Under the pieces are notes generated by a model, which was not told the origin of the DNA, searched no databases, and saw nothing but the letters and a program-made list of their open reading frames with translations. 60,000 bases of DNA from Lineus longissimus (lineage: Eukaryota > Nemertea > Pilidiophora > Heteronemertea > Lineidae). Positions 13,101-28,100 of the stretch are shown here, piece by piece. The stretch spans positions 26,803,491 through 26,863,490 of the forward strand of contig NC_088310.1 of assembly GCF_910592395.1 (NCBI RefSeq), written 5' to 3'. Each line of letters opens with the position of its first letter. Position 1 is the first letter of the stretch. The translations under genes were made by a program, and so were the position numbers.

Positions 13101-16100
13101 AGGTTGATAGTCTGTTTCAATCACAGGAGAGAGTTGCATTGGGGGGGTTGGTAGTTGGTAGCATTCTCATAGTCAAATGGATTTCGAGGAATACATCGGC
13201 AAAGCGGGAAAAAATCACTTGAACAGCAGAAAAAATTAACCTCCAATCTACATACTTTCAAAGGTTCATTTCCATGCGTAGTTATCTCTCCCTAAAACAA
13301 CACAACCACACATGCAATGATGTCGCTGGATGCAATGATGATCTTCCAGAAGAAATTTATGGACCAAGCACCAATGGCCAACAACTTCCATTCCAGTGGT
13401 CAATAACCACGCAAGTCCAGGCAAGAGAAGAGATTGTATGCAATATGCACTGATCATAATAGTCCCATACTGTACTAATTAATACTTGGCTATGTCGGCT
13501 ATCCAACGTCCCTTAAAGATGGTTCATGGTTCCCCTCTTCTTCACTCAAATATTTTGTGACAAATCCCAACGACGTCTGCTTCACTTACCTGTTTCTTTG
13601 CCCATGACGGTAACCCGCCAATGTTGAAACTATAGTCTGGGTCATCTTCATCATCTTGGTTGTCGTCTGCTCCATCATCATCCATGTCAACAGCCTCATC
13701 GTTGCCATTTGTATCAACAGTGCCAGGACGCACGCATGGAACTACAGCAAATGTTCCCCGTCTGCAAGAAAGACAAGCAATGGTCAGTGAACAAATGATC
13801 ACATTCTTGATGGAATGGTGGACAAATGCAGCAGGCACATTTCTCTTGGTGAAAAACAATAATTTTGTTCTTCCTTTGCAATGCTTTTCTCAGTACAGCT
13901 GCCTTTAATTTGTATGATCTCGATGAACTTGTGAGAATGAGAATGCTTTGGCACATATATACAGGACTCGATGCACCAACAACAAACTAATCCAGGGTTT
14001 TTTCCTTACCTGATGGCTGGCCCTCCATCGGCCTGATCCTTGCTGATTTTCCCCAATGCTGCCAACCTCTGCCTCATCTGCTGGGTGAAGTCGGGGTGTA
14101 ACTTCCACACAAATATACAACTGAAAGATAGAAGATTACTTGAGATTATGATGAGACTGCAGTGTGATGGGCTCCTCCTCCCTGGCTGATGATGGAAGTC
14201 AAAAGGCCAATATGACCCAACAGTGCCAAACCATGGTGTTATATGCAGATCACTCACGAGAGCAAACAGAATGAATACGAAATCTTACCCATCTCCAGAA
14301 ACTGAGATAAAATGCTTGAGATCGTTCATAAACTTGATGCCAGGCGCGATCTCCGAATGGCCGTACATCGTTGATACCACATCACCGGAGATGAAATCCA
14401 TGATGCAGATGTTCTTATCGGAGCAGCTTGTTGCTGCGTATGAGCCGGACGGATCCAGTTGGACTCGGACCAATGTGCCATCATCGCCTATTGATCCCTT
14501 GTAACACTTTCGTTGTTTTCCTGTCTTTACATTGTAGATTCTGAAGGAAGAAAAACTTCATGATTACTTTTACCACTGCTGCATTGAACACCGTCAATGA
14601 TGCAATCTTCGCCAGCGATTATCAATCAGCCGATGGGACGAGGGTTCAGACTCACCTAACATTCCTATCATGGCAAGCAGTGGCGACAAACTTATTCGTT
14701 GGGTCGACATCCATGTCATAAAGCGTGGTCTTCCCCACCATATGATGGTTGAGAGACAACTGCAGCTCGTCACTGTCAGGATTCTGAAACAGAAATGATT
14801 TGAAAATGCATACTTTGATACTTCTTATGAGTAAAGTTGAACCTCCCTGAGGCAGCAACCGCACAGTAGTTCGGAGAACTTTCACTTCTAATTTCCGATT
14901 CTAGGTTCCGATTATTTTTTTGATAACTTCACTCAGACTTACCGTTTGCACATTCCGAAACAATAACGTCTTATCAGCTCCACAACTTAACATCTGCAAC
15001 TGATTATTATTCTCAACAAATCGCACCGCCGTAATCGAGGACGAGTGGTCATCCAGAGTATTCAGCAGACTGAAATCTTTGTTGACATCGAAGATGTGGA
15101 TCAGACGATCGCGACTGGCCGTGCTGAGGTAGAGAGGACGTCCTTCTGCAATACAAACACAAGTTGTTTACTTCATTCAGGATGATTTTTTCTTTCTTTT
15201 GGACAAACAAATTTTAACAACTGGTCCTCAGTATTTGATACAGACGTTGAAATCAGAATCAGGCCACACAATTTCACAAAAGGATGTATTTCTGAGCTCA
15301 GGGTGTGGCTCAATTGCCTCATCCAGAATCATCACTGTAAAGCATACCTTTTTCACTTTGTGAGAATTCCAAAGAAAGCACCTCTCCATCATGAGCTTCA
15401 ATCAGACACAATTCCTCAAAGAAGTTCAGATCGTGTAATCTGTAAAACAGACCGGAACATGTATCAAGTGGCATCGTTCAATTCAATTTTCAACCTATAA
15501 TTTGTGATACCTTGTTACTCAAGTTGTTTCCGGAAACTTGCAAGTTGACTGGAAGATACTTGAACCAGTGGCCTCATGAATCCTGTCAACAGATTTGGCC
15601 TGTTTGGTTGCTTTATCGACATATCCAAGTAATTCCTCACACCCCACATCCTGTCAGACCTACCTAATGTTGCCCATTCTGTCTCCAGAAGCTAACCTCT
15701 GACCATCAGGGCTGACCTTGATCGAACGCACTCCATTCTTCCCCTCATAAGCAGCGTCTGCCTTCTCACCAGTATTGTTGTCAGTATTACATACGAAGGT
15801 GTACTCGGGATCCGTATAGACGACTTTCAACAGGTCCTGGAAGATCAATGTCAAGTCAAGTTCAGAAGAGAGAACTAGGTAGAAAGAACTACATGTAGAG
15901 ACCCTGTGTTTTGGTTGCAAAAGTCACTCACAAAAGCAGAGACTATCACTCAGAATCTGTTTGAATCGTATGCTATATGAAGCACTGGTGACGATTTCGC
16001 AAAACCACAAGTCAACTCACACTAAACATGATTGATGACAGTATACTTACATGACTGTATATATTCCTCCTGAGTCCAATGTCAGTGTTGACATGCGTAT

Positions 16101-19100
16101 CAAGATTCCAAAACCTAATCGTATCGTCACTTGAACACGTTATGAATGATCCAGGTGGCAGGGCAGGCTGTTTGTCAGACGGCATATCTGGGTACACCTC
16201 CAGACCCCACACACATTGACTGTGGTATAGAAATGACCAAACTTTGCCGATCTTTTTAATGTCTTTTATATCCCATATATAGAGACTGTGGTCGTTGTAT
16301 ATACAAGTCAGTTTCTTATTGTTATTGTCTACTACAGCTGCCAGAGTATTTGGGAATTTTGCATCTTGTGAATAGCGAACCATATGGCTGAAATGTACAG
16401 ATGATACAAGTTATACAGATGCAGACATCTGACAAGCACAAACATACAAAAGATTCAGATGCAAATCAGTAAAACTTCCGATGGTGCAGCCAATACTATC
16501 TCATCAATCAACTTCTCTACATGATGGTGTCATCACATGTTCCTGTCTAAAAAAAGAACCAGCACTGAAGTAAGACCCTACCCAAAGAATAAGGCCAGAA
16601 GGGCCAAAATCAGGATCATAGGAGTACATCAGGGCAGTTATGATGATCACCATGTGTCAGAGAGATTAGATGAGCCGGTATGCCCCTGGATCAACTGTTC
16701 AGTTATGAGTTAGTCAGTTTGTACCACAGACATTCTCCCACTTGCATGGTTTCTATGACAGGTTGTCGTCATTTCAAATTCACGAGTTCAGAGTTATACT
16801 ACTAACCTAGCATCATGGCCAGCCGCCACATCCACTCCTATACAATGCGGCCGGGGCAACGTGATCACGAAGTTGAGACTGAGGGCATCGAACACACGAA
16901 TAATGCCATCACCACAACCAATGAAGATGTACTTGTCGCCAGCACTTATTGAATTGGCAGTCGTTGTCTGCAAGAAAAGAATAGATTTAGAATCAGTGTC
17001 GGTAAAAAGCAAAGTTTCAACGTTCGAAGGAACTCCAGTTTCAGAGTCTGGCCTGAAACATGCCACAGTCCCCAGGCCATTAGATTTGGTGGCAAAACCA
17101 GCCTCTGCTTTTCATTTTAACTCAATTCAACTTACTCTTAATTCGACCCACTTATCCAGGAGTCTCTTCTCATTGAACTCACACAGTAAACCAGACTGTG
17201 TGATGGTGTATGTCCGTCCGGTGCTACATCCCTTCCCACAGGCAACGTCTGTGAAGATGTTATTTCTCTGATCGCCAAGAATCCCTGAGCGACCTTGAAG
17301 GGGCACAGTCTCATTTCTCTGCAGGATGAAATGATTATCGGTAAATGGATGAAAGACATTTAGTGCTTCATGTAACTCAAGACAAATTTATCAACATTTG
17401 CAGCTTTTATGTTATTCTCATCAGAAATGTTGATAGAACTTTATGCCAGGGCAGTTCATCCAGTATATGTCAATCCCAAGGCCTCCTTGGTAGAGATCAT
17501 TCCTTGGATTATGTTTACATGGGCACAACATGAGACTGCCTCAGTCTATTTTTTGCTCAAGTAATTCATCTTTCAGACACACTCATACTAACCCTTGCTT
17601 TTGTTTGTTCAAGATACCAGAACTTGACATGTCTCGTACCGACCGTAACGAAGTAACTGCCGTCTTCAGAGAAATCTAATCCATTCACCTGCAAAGATGT
17701 GAAATCATGTCAATGGGAAACACAAGTAAAGATGACTAACAAACCAGGGGAATGCTTTGATACTTCTTCTTCATCTTCTTCAGCGTTCACTCTGCATTTG
17801 GAGGGGTCATTCTCCTAGGAGTAATCCTCCTCAAAGGCGGGATGAGCGTATCCTGCGTGCCACTACGGTTAGGCGCCAAGTGGGTTTATTGGCCTAGTGG
17901 TCCGACTTTGGCGAGAGAGATAGAGTCCACGCAAGCTACTCATGTTTCTCACTTGGTGGGGTCTTAGCTTGCCCTGGCATAGACACCAGGTACAAGGAAC
18001 CTCGGTTTTGAGTCTCATTCGAAGGACTGTGAAGAGCCAGGAATTTTAGTTCCTTGACAGCCACGCCGGTTCATCTAGACATACGATCATGGGTTCTCCC
18101 CGGGATCGAACGAACCCGGGCCCTATTGCGTGGTGGGCAGCAGTGTAAACCACTAGGCCATGGGGCTCCTTAATGCTTTGATACATTTTTTGAAAGCAGA
18201 TTGCAGATCTACTAGCTAGGTTATCATACAAAGCTCATCATGATGTTAGTGTAATGAGGAAAGCTTACTTTGGACGAGACCTTATTCGATGCTAGTTTAC
18301 ATGAGAGCTTCCAGTTCCACACATTCACCATCATATCATGCTGCGAACCGACGGAGACGATATGCTTCATGTTTGGGGCAAAAGCCTGAAAGAGTAAAGG
18401 TCAGAGTTACAGAGACAACAAAACCTGCACTTCCAGTATTAAGTTCTAGTATACAATGTATTTCTCTCATACTATGTTACATGTTAGAGGCATGAACCAT
18501 CAAATGGCCATAAAGAAGTAAGAGCAACTAGAGAGGGCAGTAAAACAGCCATGAATTGAGAATACGACTGAATCACGAAGGTTCTCAGTTTTTACGGAAG
18601 TTTTTTATTTCTTTATGGCGTGCTCTTGGCCTCAGCCTGTTCAGTGAGAAGAGAAGTCTCTCACACGGTTTCTTTGCCCCGAGATTGCCAACACTGGTTG
18701 TCTCATTTTTGCAATATTTGTGATCTGAAAATTGGTTTCAATTCTTCAACCAGGGGGCCAGACCCATTTACAAGCATGTCAAGTACAATTCAATTTGACA
18801 GGTCATGCATGCACACCTTGAAGTTTTCAAATGAACTGTCAAACAGTTCCATTTAGATCATGACAATTTAATGTCTCAGGTTTAATAGAGCAAGTATGAC
18901 AACATTTCCAAGGGGTTGATGCATTTCTATACCGGACTTTCAAACCTCAAGAATAAATTTCTTGAACTTGATGGGAGCTTGTGCTAATTTTTTTGCTATT
19001 TGTCATCAATCAGTTCCATAATGAACTAATGATTTACTATACTGCAGGAACCACTAAGGGATTGTTCATAAACCTTATTCATAGCTGGTTCTATATCATG

Positions 19101-22100
19101 AAGTCTTGATTTCAATGTTCCATGTCATATAACTGAGATATCTGAACGTACCACACAACTGATGCCAAACTTGTGGCCATGAAATTCGCCAACCTGCGCC
19201 TTCTCTTCGATATCCCATACCCGCACTGCCGGCTGGTGGCCGCTCTGAAAGTAGACAATATCGTGAACGATAAGACAAAACAGGTGAACACTTGAAAACT
19301 GAAGACTTTTTGAAGAAATCTCTTAGAATCATCTGATGCCAGACAATGACCTGACCTATCAGCAGCGCCATCATTTGTGTTATCGAATTGAGTTTGATTC
19401 GAAGCAGGCCAATGGTCCTTTCAATTTTTTTCATTCCTTGATACGTAATTTCTTAAATATTTCCCACTCAGGATCGAAATACTTTGATAACAGGCAATCA
19501 TGTTGACTAAACTTAATTTCAATATTATCCTATTGACAGTCAGCTTATTTCATATATACTTGAAACTTTTCACAAGACAGACAGGTGCCATAACTTAGTC
19601 ACAGACTTTGAACCAACATTCTGATTTTAAAGGTAAGCAAAAGTGTGCTTAGCCGAATAACATAACATAAGAACCAAAAATATCCAGATCCAAAATACAT
19701 ATTTTGAGTTACCTGCCCATTATTTTTAAAATAAACATAAGCAGCGCCAAAAAACCTGCAATATTTGCATTAGCTCACGTAATGACTGTGTGATTGGGCA
19801 ACAACAAATTACCTCAAATTGGCATGTCAAACATATTCTTCGCTTCAAAACGATTGTTGAGTTGACTGAGTTACTGACAGAACCCAAACTAACATGGCTC
19901 ATGACTGATTTTACAGTAGAAGTGTGACTAAATGTGACTCGCTCTGCCAAAACTAGGCGCTTGTCGCATCTGAACTCGACAGGTTGATACGGACTTGTTG
20001 TTCATTTCCCTATTGTGGACCTTTTGTGAAATCTATTACAAACTGATTTGGTAACATTTCACAAAAGGTCTACAATAGGGAAATGAACAACAAGTCCATA
20101 TCAACCTGTCAAGTTCAGATGCGACAAGCACCTAGTTTTGGTAGAGCGGGTCACAAATGATATACAGTTTAAAAAGACATTTGAAGGCCACAACTATTCT
20201 AATTGGGCCTCAGCTGTGCAAGTTGGCTTCCACATTCTTTACACGACTACGACTAATTTAGCAAGCACTGATCCGCCAAATCCAATGCATGTTAAACGGT
20301 TTACGTCCTAGGAATATGCATGCATAATTAGGCTTAAGTCCTACTTAAACACTGTGGAATATTGACTGGTTTTGATGATCGATACACTTAACCAAGGATA
20401 GCAGTGTGTGATCATGGTACGTTGACAATGTACCACAAACAACAAGTCTCTTGAAAAAGATTCTGCATTCACTAATGGTACCCACAACCACCCAATTTTT
20501 GATAGCTGAAATTCAACTCAACTGCATGCACATGTAGTACATGTATGATGCACATCAATTTTGCACAAGAGACATGACATTGCTACTAACCTATGCAATA
20601 AGTTGATAATTATTTTTTTAAGAGTCTTCCCACTGGGGCAATCAAAGCATTGCTCTACTTGCTCTAGACCCCAGATAAAACCATGAAAACAGACATCTGA
20701 CAGGTCATGGGCGACAATTGAGAAATTGGCTCAATTATAACCACCGAACAGGGATTGATATACCATACAGCACAAATCAACATAGCATTGTCCAATTGAG
20801 TGATACAGTGCCAAAATATTCCAGGCCTCGTCTGGCAGCAAAGGAAGATTGGCCTAGTTTCCATGTTTTTTCACATTTTCATTGATTAGAATCATGATTT
20901 CGCACCACGCAATGCTGATGAAAAACCCATTCGAACTGCATGGTCAGTCAAGCAATTCTGCCTAACGAGAGCATAAACAGTTGTGGATAATTGTTTTCCT
21001 ACTGGTTGTCAATTGCTGCCAATTGGGAATGTGAAATTGAATAAATATTGTGATATCTTGACATTAGCATTTGAAACAGAAGCAATATTTATAGCATGGT
21101 TACATCAAAGGCCATTCAAATTTTATAAAACAAATGTTCATTAGAAGCAGTTTGGCCACAGATGATAGTTAATTCTCACTACCCTAGCAGTCAATACAAG
21201 GTATCTGAGAGTTAATTTCGTCCTGATTTATCAAGTAAGCAATCGCTTTTGCCAAGAGCAAATGCAGCTGACTTATTTAATGTGGCTTGACTCACTTGAC
21301 TCCTTGAGAGATCAAGTCAACTACTTAGTTGGTACTTAAACCTCAGATCTTGTCTTTACTCGAAGGTAGACTGCCAGACTTGGGATATCTGTCTCCTCAG
21401 GCAAGGCACTTATCTCGTTTTTCTTATGTGACTTGACACCTTGTCAGACCATGTCAACTACTTAGCCAGAAGGTAAATCACAGATCTTGACTCTCCTTAG
21501 AGGTAGACAGCCAGACTCAGGCTAGCTGTCTCTTCGCCTATTGAATGTTGTCTAAACATGAGCTCTTTCAGTATCCTTATTAACAAACAGGTCTAGCCTC
21601 ATGTAGGGTGTATAATGCAAGCTGTGTTAGTAATCGAATTAACAAACTGGTGTAGCCAAATGCACTGGTCTGGCCTAACGAAGGGTGTCTAAACACCAGC
21701 TCTGTCAGTATCCGTATTTATGCACTGACTCACAACAAATCATGGTCCCAATGACTATTGATGAGCAATCGGGACAGGTGTGGTAGGCCCTAACTATAAA
21801 TGATATGTTTCACCACCTGGTGAGATACCAAGATGAAATGGTGAAGATGAAAACTATACTGAACATTTGTTATACTACAAGATATCAGCCAAGAAAATAC
21901 CAGGGTATATAAAAGGCCATCTATTCTATATCTGTAAGTGTGTGACTGTAGAGCACAGTGAATTATATGATCAGCTGAGCTGGCAGCAAGAGTGTGTGTG
22001 CCGGAACTTTGGGACACTTCAGTATTCATTACACCCCTCTCCGATCTCCAGCCTGTAGTAGTTTGGACAGATTTTTTCACTTCATCGACTATTCGGGATC

Positions 22101-25100
22101 CTCTGGGCATGGGAGGGTAAAAAAGGCCAATTCTGGTACATACAGGCCACAGGCACATCCGTGTGTAGGCCTACACATTAGGCCTCAGACTTTCTCTGAG
22201 GCCAGATTGGTAAGAAAACAATTAGTCCCCAGAAAGAAAACATCACAAAGAATGTTTGTCCAATTAGGAAAAACACGTCAATCAATTGGCCTTGTTGACA
22301 AGTTTCGATTCAAATGGGCGAAAACTTGAACTAATTAGAGATTGCAGCGAATGTGCTGAACAAATAACCCAAGGACCTTGGCCCTTTGAAGAATCATAAA
22401 GGGCTATGTTCGCTGATAATTGGAGAGTCCTTGTAGATCTCCAGTCCAATTCTAGGAACGAGTTGAGTCATATTACATGTAGAGTACTTTCAAACCTGCA
22501 AAGATGACTTAAAGTTTCACTAACCTCTCCTGTGACCAAATGCTTGCCATCTGCAGTGAAGGACAATGCTGTGATCGTTTTCTTGGATGTGTTGGAGATG
22601 TGGCTCTGACGGTTTTTCTTCCCATTGAATAACACAACAACACATCTGGAAATAGCAGAAGATGAAATATGTTATTAGTCTTTTGAAAGAGAGTACTAGC
22701 AACTTGAACACCTCAAACTTAAAAATAAGCTGCACGATATCAGCAACCAGGCCTGAGCAGGTTTATGACATGAGGGGTGAAGCGTACAGGTAGCAAAATG
22801 GAAGGCGTGGCCGATCCTCTCATTTTGTCCTGCCATCTTTGAATTAACCTTGGGATATCATATCACGCTATTCCTCAGCTTGGGTTCAAAAGTTGACCAT
22901 ATTCTAAATCACTGGTAAATGTCCATAGTCAAATCATAATCGATGTGAGATAGGAGTGTTTGATCAATCATTTACATGTGATATTGACAGGTTTCAACAA
23001 TGCAGCCCACACTGATCAAGCCAGATGCTCAACATCTGCAGTATGCTGCTGTTGTATGGAGCAAACAAAAGTTTTCATATCAAAAATGTCAAAATATTGG
23101 TTGCACTTTTGAAATCGAAATTAGAAGGTCGGGGAGGGGGTGATTTTTGGACATTTGGCCACTTTTTTCAGTTACGTGACAATTTTGTTCAGCTGATTCT
23201 GTTCCAATACCTGTCGTCAATGGTGACACTGATTGGTTCAAACTCTAACATATCAGGAGAGACCATGTTCCATTGAACTACTTTCCCAAAACAAGTATAA
23301 AGTGCATCATTTAGGAATATGGGCCAAACAAGGACTAATCAAACACTTCAATCAAAATCTCTCAACAATTTCCTTACGATATCTAGGTCAATTGTGACCA
23401 ATATAGCATCTTCACTACTCCACCAATCATAATGACTTTACTGCTCAGGTTCTGACTTAACTCATGAATTAAAGTTAGTTGGCGTGTTTGGAATCAGCGA
23501 TGTTCACATGTCATAACACCAAGTCGGCTAAGATATCCATACCTCAAAAATGTTCAAAAGGAACTTCATGTTCATTATTTTAGTCATACATCAACATGTC
23601 TTTTAGACTGCAGATGACTAAGAATCAATGATTGAAACCCACCCAAATTGTTTAATCCGTACTGTTGACAAAAGATAATGTAAGTCACGATGAATGTTGT
23701 CAATACATAAGGAAGTTATGTATTAATTCGCTGAATAATGTAACACATCATTCTCCCAGTATACATATCCCTGTAATCAATGTATTGAGCAGTCACAAGG
23801 TGATCTGGAGCTGATTCTCAGTACTGAAATCAATAGATTTCTAAACAACAGGTGCTTTGACAGTGGTGTTTGGACAATACCACTACCATGCAATGAGGAA
23901 TTGCCTAAAGGTGGCAACAATAGTTCACAGTTCACAGTCCAATACAACACAGACCATTAGTGGGTGAAATCGACCTGGGCTGGAAATCTATTGTCTTGGA
24001 CAAAACAGTGTAATATGACCAGCCAAGTTGATTTAGTTTTGCCACTGAAGTACAGCATTGCTGTTTCCAATGTGAATGGTGGAATATTGGGCATTCCTTT
24101 GATTCTTCACTCATCTTTACAACTGACTGGACAGCCAAGTGGAATATCCAAATGCCATAACCGCCACCGAGAGAAAGGCAATTGTCAATTAGCATGGGCT
24201 GATAATTGCAATAATATGTCTGTGGTACTTCATTAAGAAGATGGGATAACCATAGCATGTACCAGGCTGATATGAGTTGTACATTCTGTACGCTTTACAT
24301 GGGTAACAATTACATCAAGTAACCACATATAAATGGTGTGTTGTGAACATCAGAGTGCGAACTTGTCTTGTTTACAAAGTGCCAGGTGAACAATAACAAA
24401 TCTCCTTCAACAGTAAGGTTGCTTCTGACATGCTTTTGAGAGCCAGCATCATGGAATGGTAAGGGGGAAATGTCCTGTAGAAGTGCTGCGTCTATTTTAT
24501 CATGGATGTAACAAGTAAACGTACAGAATGAACCACATGGCAAGTTGCTTTGAAGATCATTCAGTAGCACTGTTGTTCCCAAATGAATGAGTAGCAAACC
24601 AAAGAAGCTTTCTCATAACCAAGCCAAGGTAGACCATGGACGAGACACTGAAGCCACAACCAAGCCAATCCAAGTACACTTTCTGCTAGGTTTTACTATC
24701 TTCTTCTTCACAGAAGTATAGACTAACCACTTTGTTCAAATACCAAAGGTAAAGCTCCTTTATCCTATTGATTAAAGAATAAAGATTCACCCCAGTCTTA
24801 AGTTTACTTTCATTAGATTTCAAGGCTGAAGTCAATAGGATAAATTTCCTTTCCATTGAGCAGCAAAACCTGCACACACACTATGGATTGGCTGGATTTC
24901 TTCTCTTCACTGGAATTTAGCCAGGGAATGTTTTCAAATGTTCTGAGGTGCCTTGGCATAGGTAAGAACACCTTGCTATGATATCCACAAAGATTTTAGT
25001 ATCTTTTCATGAATTTGGAAAAGGTTATCAGTTTTTTCCGAACTGATATGGCCCTATGTGGTTTATAAAGTAACCAGTTGCATTCCGTAGCTGTCAATTC

Positions 25101-28100
25101 CTTACATACATAGAGCTATATGTACAATCTACCACACGAGATCAAGAAGATACTCAGAGAGACCGCAGAATTCTAGCCGTTGGGCTTCTAAAATGAGAGG
25201 CCCAACACTGACTGGGCAACCTTTAGGGCTATCTAAAATGGGAAACCAAACACTTGACTGGGAAACCTTTGATCATTGGTCAAAAGCAACATGCTGTGAG
25301 TTCCATTGACCCAATCCTGCCCCACCATGCTGAGAATTGAGGAACAGGAATGAGAAAGATATGTCAGCCATATCTACATGTAATGAAGGGAAATATCATA
25401 CTGCATAGATAGTAATCAGGCTAATCAAATTAACAAAAGACACGGAACTGGTACTAATATTTGCAAGGCGGAACTCAAACCAGTATCAGAATAGGTATGA
25501 TTGTCACACAAAGCGTGGTATGAAAGTTTATTCATGTGAATTTTATGTATCATTTTAGGATAATCCACCCGAGGGCCTTTATAAGCCTGGTTGATCTGTT
25601 GGGGTCTTTGTGACTTCTCCAGGTCATAGACAATTTGACCACTGCAATACGGACACCTATCATATGTCAGTCGTAAGGGAGTCGTCGAATGGAGAGGTTC
25701 TAATAGATTGAGGCCACTGTTTGAAGCCGTAATAGCTGATGGAAGACTGTTCATCTAAAGAAAGAACAACAGTAAGAAACTATAAAAGCTACAGCCGAAA
25801 CGATGGTCAAAACAAACAGCTAGAACTACATCAGTACAGGTACACCTTCAAGGAACGCTATTGCTTCTAGCATTAACCCACTGATTTATGGTTGATATGA
25901 CTATATGATACCAAAGGTAGATGAAGTATGAGAATATTACGTACAATAATACAACTTTGACTGGGTCCCAACTATGACTTGCTTATGATTAGTTAAGCTT
26001 TATCATTATCGCATGGTTCATCTACTCATGGTTTTTACATACTCAACAACATGCCCACTCCATGAACAAAGCATGACTAGCTTTGAGTAGGTTCAAATTA
26101 ATTGACAGGCCTTCTTTGTAAGATGGTACATCTAGCCTAGTGTCTGGTATGTTCAGCCACATGGGTTGGCCACTTTACTCCTTGCAGTAACTAGTAGCAA
26201 GAGAATGCTCAGCTTTCGATTAAAACTACTGCCATGGGGCTGTAAGTGGTCTACAGCTGGGATTGGTGGAGAGACCTGGTCAAGGGAGAGGGCTGATACC
26301 GATGTGTGAATGAAATCATTAGTCGAGTGATGGTACTCCATGCAACTACTATCAAAATACATGCGTACTTCTTCTATTCGTAGTCATGGAATGAGTGGTC
26401 ACAGATGGCATGAAGTAGCTTACACATGCATGAAACCTATCCTTCATGGAAATCATATTTGGGTAAAACGTGTCATACAATCTGTGTCGATATTTGGGTG
26501 AAATACTACAACATATGTGATATGGATAGCTCATCCCAAGAGATCGAATATCAAGCTTTGGGTGTATTATAGCGGTAACTTTTGAGGGTCCTAAGCCCAG
26601 AGTAAGCATAAAGTGCCTAAACCATAATACACAAGATTATAACACGTACTTGAGAAAAGAACTTTCTTATGACTTAGGTTTTTTCTTATTTAAAGCTGAC
26701 TTATACTTAAAGAATGAAAATATTTGATTGCCTCTTCTGAAAAAATATTAAATTCAAAAGATAAGCTTTGGGACAAAGGGGCGACTTTAATTCAATATTG
26801 TAATATTTGTACATTTTCAAGTCATATTTGATTTGTTCAAAAGGAAATAGAATTATAACTCTGAAACCCCTCATGTGAAAAGAAAGCATTACAGAGTTTG
26901 ACCGACAGGGCTAGCAGTATGAACTCAGCCCAGAGCAAAGACTGAAAAGGGGTGAAATGCTGGTCAGACTGTTGACTTTCAAGTGACCTGGCTATCAATA
27001 CCACTTCAAGTCCCCCTAACTTAGGGACAGCAGCCTGACAAGTCAAGCTTATTGGTGAGGACAGCATTCCCTGGTGAGACAATCTTAAATTTGAAATTCA
27101 ATCCAGCGCCTCTTAAGTCTCTATAAAGTCCCTATCACACCAAATCAAAACAATATGACTTGTTCTTCAGTCCAATCCTAGACTTTCTGGCTTGTTGTCT
27201 GAATGTGACATTTACAACATTCCCAGGATAAACAATCGTCGTCTGTTGACCCCAAAGACATAATCCTGTCGAAGACAGATCATCTTGTATCAGAAATATC
27301 AAAACACCTCATTGATATCATGATAATTTTGACATTTCGACAGGATTTCATGACTTTGACATGATCTTTCCTCTTGTAATCCAAAGCGCATTTATATTGA
27401 CTGATACCACTGATCCTACTCAGAAATATTGAAATACACATGCAATATTGACACATGTCCCGTTAGTCTGTGCATGGTTCAGGCACAGGCTAAGTAAATA
27501 AATGCCCACAAGTGAGGTCTAGACAAGCAAATATTGTCACATGATCAGGTTTATCTGGCGATAGCGATATGAATGTGACCATATGATCTTGTAATTTGTC
27601 ATCAGCCGATGACTTTTTACATCTTATTTTTGACACAGTTCCATGAATTCAAAAGTTGCATTACAGAAAACTGTCTCCACACATCTTATCATCAACCGCA
27701 GACTGAACGGCTGATATTTGAAAAAACATGGCCTACCTCTCACAAAAATGAACTGTGAGATATGCATCAAGAGAGTCAGTCATGCTTCGAGGCAGTTACG
27801 GAGGTGTTGAACTCCCAAGAGTCTTGTAAGCGATGAGTAAGAGGGGGCCAGGCACTGATTGACTGAGCAAGCAGCCGACTTGGCCAGCAACATCTGTGAT
27901 CGTGTAACAAGGTGAATGATCATTGGGTTTAGGACATTCCAGAGCAGTGAGTTGGCAGAGATAGGCTTCCTCGCGAGTCTTCAGCAACATCAAGGCTGAG
28001 GTTTCACCTCGTGATATATCGCTGCAAGTGAATCCTTTCGCCATTCATCCTATGATATACATCATAGATCTAAGTTGCGAACATGACTTATGCCGAAGTC

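Larger units (their letters stand above)
9233..13589 (-). other. Large MAPKBP1 intron with fold-back element
   Basis: About 4.4 kb, very AT-rich at 10200-10900. It holds a 223-bp fold-back element (12282-12504) and a diverged dispersed repeat near 12740-12835. No exon-like open frame matching the family was seen. Confidence 0.6.
19245..22524 (-). other. MAPKBP1 intron with fold-back element and diverged tandem duplications
   Basis: About 3.3 kb. It contains fold-back copy 2 and, at about 21285-21740, two sets of diverged tandem duplications. No exon is expected here because exons 3 and 4 join in phase 0. Confidence 0.6.
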
